Position numbers and translations under genes: made by a program. The notes beneath the pieces were generated by a model. The model was not told the origin of the DNA. It searched no databases and saw only the letters and a program-made list of their open reading frames with translations. A stretch of 11,653 nucleotides of DNA, taken from NCBI GenBank assembly GCA_035415725.1, contig DAOOGN010000109.1, forward strand, positions 1 to 11,653. Reading direction: 5' to 3'. Shown here in pieces: positions 7,034 to 11,653 of this stretch (position 1 is its first letter; each line of letters begins with the position of its first letter). This DNA is from DSWT01 sp035415725 (GTDB lineage Bacteria; Chloroflexota; Anaerolineae; B4-G1; SLSP01).

Positions 7034-8347
7034 CTAAATTCTGATTTCGCCTTCTTTTTTGCCAAAATTGACTTTGGTACCGACGACCAGTTTCACGCTG
7101 CGGCCTGGAGCCACATCGAGAATTTCACTCTCAGGGGTGGTAATGACCCATTTTTCGTCGGTGAGGTTCCGCAATCCCCACACTGCTGGGTCGGCGGGGT
7201 GCTGGTTGACCTCGGCGATGGGTTTGGAGAAATCGTACAAGCGGCTGTTATCGATGTGATGGGGATAAAGTTTGGTGTCCCAGTTCAGCATCACGATAGC
7301 ATCCTCAATGCGCATGCGCGGCGGAAGAACCAGCGTTGCCCCGCATGACCAGCAAGCACCCGGATTGCCGGTGACTTTGAGCTTTTCGGCGCTGTAGAAG
7401 TTCTCCGCGCCACATTTCGGGCAATAGATGATCGCGTCGCGCATTCGCACCATCGCTGCGCGCCACTCGCTTTCGCGGACGCGAGCCAGCGGGTCTCTGA
7501 GGCCATCCGTAAAGGCTTTGGTGAAAAGGTCGCGGATGAATTGCGGATAAAGAGGCCAGAACGCCAGGACATTGTCGTGAAATCCCGGCACCGGCCGGTT
7601 GCTGTCATCGTGGGGATCGTAGATGAACAGCGGATCGGTCCCATAGAGCTTGTTCATCGCCGGCAGATCGAGGCATTTGATACTGCTTTCGCGCTTGCCC
7701 TCCAGGGGATGGTGCACCATCAACATGTAGAAAAGCAGCACGGCCAACGAGTAAAGATCGGTCTGCATACTGGGGCGCGCTTCGCCACGCACAATTTCCG
7801 GCGCCATGAACCGCGGCGTGCCCAGAACGCCGCCGGCAGTCTCACCATCCACGGCCACGTTGTCGTTGTCGCAGATGAGCACCTCACCGCTGTTCGGCTC
7901 GAAGAAGATGTTGCCGAAGGAGATGTCGCGGTAGCACAGGCCCATCGCATGCAGCCCCAGGAAGCTGTTTGCCGTCTCCAGCCCGGCCGTCGCCAGGGCC
8001 CGGAAGGTCGGCTCGGCCTGGCGCTTCATCAAATCGACGATGCTTTTGTACTGTGGTCCCCGCAGCGGCATGATGTAGCCGTAGCCGGGAACATCCATGG
8101 CCATGGTCAATTCAATCGGCCAGAGGAATTTGTCACTTGGTGCCCCTTTTTTGATCAGGGTTTCCAGTGCCGTGCGTTGCTGAGGTGTGGCCTGAGCCGG
8201 GAAGTACCACTTGAGGGCTACCTTCTGCCCGCCCAGGTTGGCCCGGTAGACTTCACCCTGTCCGCCGCCGCCCAGGAATTTCTCGGCCGTACAGGGCATC
8301 CGGGAGGTGACGGTCTGGACGGTTTGTCCCTCTTTGAGAAGATGCAT
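7034..8347 (-). CDS. Protein kinase with C-terminal zinc ribbon (TerY/YegI-type kinase family)
   Basis: The 437-residue kinase has a full glycine loop (GGGGQGEVY, 26-34), Lys46 in VALKW, a likely alpha-C Glu62, the catalytic loop CYRDISFGN with Asp141 and Asn146, and CDND (Asp160) in place of DFG; APE follows in 'GTPRFMAPEIV'. After the lobe comes a conserved 'NRPVPGFHDN...FWPLYPQFIRDLF' region, then a Cys4 zinc ribbon (C309, 312, 332, 335) and a beta-rich tail ending GKKEGEIRI. From memory, this layout belongs to kinases that accompany TerY-like VWA proteins and PP2C phosphatases; neither partner is in the window. AAGGAG 8 nt upstream supports the start. It is the first gene of a pair with the 850-aa kinase (97-nt gap), whose C-half is its paralogue. 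A dispersed-element L end abuts its ribosome-binding site. Confidence 0.85.
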   Translation of the reverse strand: MHLLKEGQTVQTVTSRMPCTAEKFLGGGGQGEVYRANLGGQKVALKWYFPAQATPQQRTALETLIKKGAPSDKFLWPIELTMAMDVPGYGYIMPLRGPQYKSIVDLMKRQAEPTFRALATAGLETANSFLGLHAMGLCYRDISFGNIFFEPNSGEVLICDNDNVAVDGETAGGVLGTPRFMAPEIVRGEARPSMQTDLYSLAVLLFYMLMVHHPLEGKRESSIKCLDLPAMNKLYGTDPLFIYDPHDDSNRPVPGFHDNVLAFWPLYPQFIRDLFTKAFTDGLRDPLARVRESEWRAAMVRMRDAIIYCPKCGAENFYSAEKLKVTGNPGACWSCGATLVLPPRMRIEDAIVMLNWDTKLYPHHIDNSRLYDFSKPIAEVNQHPADPAVWGLRNLTDEKWVITTPESEILDVAPGRSVKLVVGTKVNFGKKEGEIRI

Positions 8348-8370
8348 GGTTCTATCTCCTTGTATAAAAA

Positions 8371-8618
8371 TATCTATTCAGGCGAGTCAACCTGGTGAAA
8401 CAACTTATTCCATACCAGATTTGGCGCGGATTTTGGTATGCCAGGCGCTCTTGGATGACGCGATATTCGTGTTTCTATAAGCCCATCCCCCCTTCCCCCA
8501 GGAAGGGGGATTTTTGTAGGGGGGATGAGAGGGTCAGCGCCTCTGGCCGCAGTGTCAACATATTATGCACCCTCCCCTAAGTCCCATTCGCCACCTGGCA
8601 AAGGTGGCTGAATAGTTA
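8371..8618. repeat. Complete MITE-like element (about 242 bp between inverted ends)
   Basis: The element runs from CTATTCAG (8374-8381) to CTGAATAG (8608-8615), with TA-T outside on the left and T-TA outside on the right. This fits insertion at TA with a TA duplication, as in IS630/Tc1-mariner-type elements. The left 75 bp (L end) match the sequence upstream of the PAC2 gene; the right 93 bp (8523-8615) match 11564-11653 in reverse. The right end holds the hairpin GCCACC-TTTGCCA-GGTGGC. No ORF within it looks like a transposase. It fills most of the 312-nt gap between add and the 437-aa kinase gene; the rest of that gap is the kinase ribosome-binding site and an unremarkable stretch before the add stop. 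Confidence 0.75.
8488..8515 (+). terminator. GC-rich hairpin with T5, inside the element
   Basis: CCCCCTTCC (8488-8496) pairs with GGAAGGGGG (8501-8509) across loop CCCA, followed by ATTTTT. This has the shape of an intrinsic terminator on the plus strand, yet no plus-strand gene reads into it. On the minus strand, where both neighbouring genes run, the T run lies on the wrong side. It may protect against antisense transcription, or simply be a property of the repeat. Confidence 0.4.
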
Positions 8619-8659
8619 CCGATGACCTTATTATAATCCAAACCTCAAGTTTCGCGCCT

Positions 8660-9676
8660 TCACGTTTCACCACCGGCTTCAGCTTGCCAGGCCGGGTCCG
8701 CACAAAAAGCCGCCCGCAGACGTTCTTTGTGCGTCTCAGGCAGCCACGCGGCATCAATACTGTTCAGCATCAAACTCCGCGTGTCGTTGCGGGAAAAGCC
8801 GAGCCTTTGTTCCAACAACGCATACTCTTCCGCCAGGGTATTGCCGAACATTTTCGGGTCGTCCGTACTTATCGTTACGAGGATACCATGCTCAAAGTAG
8901 CGACGCGCCGGATGCTCGTCCAGCGACGGGATAACGCCTGTGCGTACATTGGACAAGGGGCACATCTCCAGGGGAATGGCATGCTCGACGAGATAATCCA
9001 GTAACGCCGGATCTTCCGCAGCCCGCACACCGTGTCCGATGCGTTCGACGTGCAACGCGCGCAGCGCACCCCAGATGCTGGCAGCCCCGGCGGCTTCGCC
9101 AGCATGGGCCGTGGTGTGGAAGCCCAGCTCACGGGCCGTGGCGTACACGTTGGCGAATGGCTCCGGCGGGTAGCGTTGCTCCGATCCGCCGATGCCAATG
9201 CCGATAACACCCAGGTCACGCACTTCGTACACTTCGACGAGGGTACGCGCCGCACGGCGGGGGCCAAAATCGCGGTCGAGATCCGCAATGAGGTTCACCG
9301 TGATCGCCGGGACGCGCGCCAGGCCGGCACGGATGGCTTCTGTCAACAGTTGCACCTGCAGGCCATACTGAGCGAAATCTACCGGCGAGTAAAAGGCTTC
9401 CGCATAGCGAATATTCTGCTCTGCCAGATCGTGGGCAACGGCTGCGGCGACGAAAGTGAAATCTTCGTATTCGCGCAGGAATTGGTTCTTCCAGATCCAC
9501 GTGTCGATGAAGTGTGGAAAGTCACGAAAGATGAATTTCTCCTTCAAGGCCGCCAGATCCGGCAGCGCTGGATCGCCGCCGTATTTCTGGACGAGATCCC
9601 ACAATGCCGAATAGGGGATCGCGCCTTCGAGGTGCAGGTGCAGCTCAACTTTGGGGATACGTTCGAACCAGTTCAT
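8660..9676 (-). CDS. add: Adenosine deaminase
   Basis: This enzyme of purine salvage hydrolyses adenosine (and deoxyadenosine) to inosine with a bound zinc. The 338 residues agree with bacterial Add. All family motifs are visible: HLHLEG with metal ligands His13 and His15, HAGE with His191 and Glu194, RIGHG with His215, MCPLSN near 238-243, and STDDP with Asp272 and Asp273. No signal peptide is present; it is cytoplasmic. AAGGAG about 9 nt upstream supports the ATG at 9676. It follows the LRR gene by 101 nt on the same strand and could share its transcript, though no functional link is apparent. Aminodeoxyfutalosine deaminase or adenine deaminase paralogues share much of the motif set, so substrate choice is slightly less certain than family. 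Confidence 0.93.
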   Translation of the reverse strand: MNWFERIPKVELHLHLEGAIPYSALWDLVQKYGGDPALPDLAALKEKFIFRDFPHFIDTWIWKNQFLREYEDFTFVAAAVAHDLAEQNIRYAEAFYSPVDFAQYGLQVQLLTEAIRAGLARVPAITVNLIADLDRDFGPRRAARTLVEVYEVRDLGVIGIGIGGSEQRYPPEPFANVYATARELGFHTTAHAGEAAGAASIWGALRALHVERIGHGVRAAEDPALLDYLVEHAIPLEMCPLSNVRTGVIPSLDEHPARRYFEHGILVTISTDDPKMFGNTLAEEYALLEQRLGFSRNDTRSLMLNSIDAAWLPETHKERLRAAFCADPAWQAEAGGET

Positions 9677-9777
9677 CCAGGGTACTCCTTATCGTTGTGA
9701 GTTTCAGTCGATCACCTATTGCTCCGAGGAAATCGTTAGATCCCCGTTCCGGACTGGATTAGATGTTTCATTCATGA

Positions 9778-11403
9778 CTAATGCACAATGGTCAGGTCAG
9801 GGCGTGCCAGGGCGGCCAATCCGCCCTCGGTGATAGCCTCGCAGCCGGTTACATTCAGCATACGTAACGATGCGCAGGACGCGAGGTGTGCCAGTCCGGC
9901 GTCGGTGATGGCGGTACTGCCGAGATAGAGGTTGGTGAGGCCCGGAAATGCCGGCACATGTTCCAACGCCGCGTCTCGGAGTGGCGTTCCTTCAAGGTCC
10001 AGGTCGGTCAGGTGGGTCAAGTCGCGCAGATGCACCAATCCTGCGCCGGTGATGGATGTGTGCGACAGGTCGAGGTGCGTCAGGTCGCTGAAGGGGCGCA
10101 CGTGGGCCAGTCCGGCGTCGGTGAGGCGCGTTCCGGCCAGCGCCAGTTCCGTCAAACCGGTGAGGTCGCTCAGCCGCGCCAGGCCCTCGTCCGTAAGGCG
10201 CGTCCAGCTCAAATCCAGGTGCGCCAGGCCGACGAGCGCATGGAGATAGACGATGCCGGCATCGGTGATGTCGGTGTCGGCAAGGTTCAGCGTCGTCAAA
10301 CCGCTGAGTGACCGCACATGCACAAGTCCCGCATCGGTGATCTGACCGCACGCGCCGAGATTTAGCCCGGTGAGATGTTTGAGGGTCCGTAAGGGCGCCA
10401 ATCCACTGTTGGTGAGCCGCACACAGTGGAAGAGGTTCAACTGCGCCAGATGGGCCAGGTCGCCCAGAGCGCTTAACCCTGCGCCAGTGATGCCCGTGTC
10501 GCCGAGGTTGAGCGCCGTCAACCCGCTGAGACTTCCAGGCGAGGCCAGGCCAGCGTCGGTGAGCCGGGTGCTCGCCAGACTCAGGACACGCAGGGCGGCC
10601 AGTTCGTGCAGATGCGCCACTCCCGCATCGGTAATCTGCGCGCAACGGCCAAGATTCAAAACACGCAAGCGGGGGAGCGCGGTCAGGTGGGCCATTCCGG
10701 CATCGGTGAGGTGTTCACACCACCACAGATTGAGGTCGGTCAGATCGCCGAGAATTGGCAGAAAGGACAATCCCGCATCCGTGATGGCGGTGTGGGAGAG
10801 ATCGAGGCGCAACAAACCGACGAGATCGCACACGTGCGCCAGTCCCACATCGGTGATGGGGCTGTGTTGCAGATCCAATTCCTGAACGGGGCCAAAAGCG
10901 CGCATTTCTTGCGCCAACGTTCCCAGGGCAGCATCTTCAAGGTAGGCGCTCAACCGCACTTCATAATCGGGCGGCACTTCGACGCTGCCCGGCATCTTCC
11001 CCAGTTCGCGCCACGCGCGGTCGCCCCACAGGCTGGAACGGCCCAACACGGCTACCGGCAGCGTCGATGTAAACATCCGCGATTGGGCTTCTGCTAGCGG
11101 GATGTCCAACGCTTCCGCGCATGCCTCCACCGCCCAGCGCGCGGCCTCTTCCGGCAGGAAGTAGGCATCCTGCAGGCGCCGCGTCAGCCAGCCGAAGAGC
11201 ACGGGTTGCGGAATACCCGACGAAGCGCCTTGCAAGTCGACGGGGATTTTCTCCTGCACCGCCATCATGAGGAGATTGATCTCGCCCTTGTACGCACCGC
11301 AGAAATCCAGCAGCAGCGCGCGGCAACGGCGCGGGTCCTCCAGAACGGAAGTCCCGTACTGCGCGACAATCTCGCGGAGCTGGCGACGCGGCACGGAATG
11401 CAT
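9778..11403 (-). CDS. LRR protein with unidentified helical N-terminal domain
   Basis: The 541-residue product has two parts. Residues 1-104 are an alpha-helical domain ('LREIVAQYGTSVL', 'LLDFCGAYKGEINLL', 'RLQDAYFLPEEAARWAVEA'). I have the impression that similar N-termini recur on bacterial signalling proteins, but I cannot name it. After a linker, residues 169-541 form 15 leucine-rich repeats of 24-25 residues with the pattern LTxLxLxxTxITDAGLxxLxxL, as in bacterial and F-box-type LRR proteins; they should form a solenoid that binds a protein partner. There is no signal peptide or membrane segment, so it is probably intracellular. The start is ATG 11403, with GAAGGG a few bases upstream. 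The gene is first in a possible unit with add. The neighbouring unit encodes two kinases, so a signalling role is plausible but unproven. Confidence 0.85.
   Translation of the reverse strand: MHSVPRRQLREIVAQYGTSVLEDPRRCRALLLDFCGAYKGEINLLMMAVQEKIPVDLQGASSGIPQPVLFGWLTRRLQDAYFLPEEAARWAVEACAEALDIPLAEAQSRMFTSTLPVAVLGRSSLWGDRAWRELGKMPGSVEVPPDYEVRLSAYLEDAALGTLAQEMRAFGPVQELDLQHSPITDVGLAHVCDLVGLLRLDLSHTAITDAGLSFLPILGDLTDLNLWWCEHLTDAGMAHLTALPRLRVLNLGRCAQITDAGVAHLHELAALRVLSLASTRLTDAGLASPGSLSGLTALNLGDTGITGAGLSALGDLAHLAQLNLFHCVRLTNSGLAPLRTLKHLTGLNLGACGQITDAGLVHVRSLSGLTTLNLADTDITDAGIVYLHALVGLAHLDLSWTRLTDEGLARLSDLTGLTELALAGTRLTDAGLAHVRPFSDLTHLDLSHTSITGAGLVHLRDLTHLTDLDLEGTPLRDAALEHVPAFPGLTNLYLGSTAITDAGLAHLASCASLRMLNVTGCEAITEGGLAALARPDLTIVH
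9781..10899 (-). repeat. Coding tandem repeat, 15 LRR units of 72 or 75 bp
   Basis: The LRR part of the gene is a tandem array with a 72-bp period (24 residues) broken by 75-bp units. The longer units carry a Cys in 'LNLGRCAQITDAG'-type motifs in place of Thr. In protein order the types run T T C C T T C C T T T T T T C. The TTCC pattern occurs twice, and repeats 4 and 8 share LNLGxCxQITDAG, which suggests duplication of a four-repeat block of about 294 bp. Confidence 0.85.
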
Positions 11404-11488
11404 GATAACCCTTCACCAACGCTTTAGATTATGTAGGGCTAATACCCCAATGTTGGACTGAACCACGCCATTCCTCGGGTATCTGCGC

Positions 11489-11558
11489 AATTTTGTACGG
11501 GTCCACAAGATGTTGAACACAGTGACGTGTTCAATATCATCCTGACGAGTACAAAATT
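11489..11558. other. 70-bp near-palindrome upstream of the LRR gene
   Basis: AATTTTGTAC (11489-11498) is the exact inverse of GTACAAAATT (11549-11558). In the same register GATGTTGAACAC (11509-11520) faces GTGTTCAATATC (11527-11538) with one G-T exception. By hand count, 25 of 32 opposed positions pair with no gap, around a 6-nt centre AGTGAC. It begins 86 bp upstream of the LRR start and ends 2 bp before the next dispersed element. It could be a large operator, a structured leader RNA or another small mobile element. Confidence 0.65.
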
Positions 11559-11560
11559 CA

Positions 11561-11653
11561 TAACTATTCAGCCACCTTTGCCAGGTGGCAAACGGGACTT
11601 TGGGGAGGGCACATAATAGGTTACCCCTGCGGCAGGTGCTGACCCTCTCATCC
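11561..11653. repeat. Partial MITE-like element, R end, cut by the window edge
   Basis: TAACTATTCAG begins an R end that matches the reverse complement of 8523-8618 along its full visible length, with about nine mismatches and a few indels in some 92 bp by hand alignment. The hairpin GCCACC-TTTGCCA-GGTGGC is identical in both. The match continues to the last base of the window, so the rest of the element, presumably with an L end, lies to the right. Confidence 0.75.

Noticed and set aside
8361..8390. Minus-strand promoter TTGACT (8385-8390), 18 bp, TATACA (8361-8366) in front of the 437-aa kinase
   Set aside because: The boxes look good, but the -10 would overlap the AAGGAG ribosome-binding site at 8356-8361, so the transcript would lack it. 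It is kept only as a remote option for leaderless expression.

Overview
The window looks like a chromosomal segment of a free-living, GC-rich bacterium with eukaryote-like signalling proteins. I think Chloroflexota (Anaerolineae-like) most likely. The grounds are a PAC2-family protein, Ser/Thr kinases with Pro-rich linkers, a long 'ITDAGL'-type LRR protein and many small palindromic intergenic repeats. This is inference from gene content, not a database match.

Layout, left to right. A PAC2-family gene (104-1030, +) is followed by a promoter and two tRNA-Ala genes with anticodons CGC and GGC (1119-1330, +). A perfect palindrome (1340-1366) lies where these meet convergent minus-strand genes. 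Everything from 1388 to 11403 is on the minus strand and falls into three apparent transcription units, read right to left: (i) LRR protein then adenosine deaminase (11403 to 8660); (ii) a 437-aa zinc-ribbon kinase then an 850-aa two-kinase protein (8347 to 4384); (iii) DegV protein, Tat-exported L,D-transpeptidase, and MutM/Fpg (4235 to 1388). The DegV stop and the transpeptidase start overlap (TAATG).

The most unusual feature is a family of small non-coding elements whose ends read TA-N-CTATTCAG. One complete copy (8371-8618) separates units (i) and (ii). A 39-bp minimal copy (4283-4321) separates units (ii) and (iii). Half copies cut by the window edges lie upstream of the PAC2 gene (about 6-86) and of the LRR gene (11561-11653). 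Every multi-gene unit boundary in the window therefore carries one. Two distinguishable ends recur: an 'L' end that abuts gene starts and an 'R' end that holds a 6-bp hairpin. The pattern resembles MITEs, possibly inserted at TA, that now sit in mRNA leaders.

Unit (ii) is a signalling module. The short kinase is homologous to the C-terminal half of the long one, which has gained a canonical STPK domain, a short helical (TPR-like) stretch and a Pro-rich linker at its N-terminus. In the long protein the second kinase domain has lost the usual ATP-binding lysine. The LRR protein has an unidentified helical N-terminal domain and 15 repeats with a four-repeat superperiod. A 70-bp near-palindrome lies upstream of it. 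MutM, adenosine deaminase, DegV and the transpeptidase are ordinary housekeeping or envelope functions.
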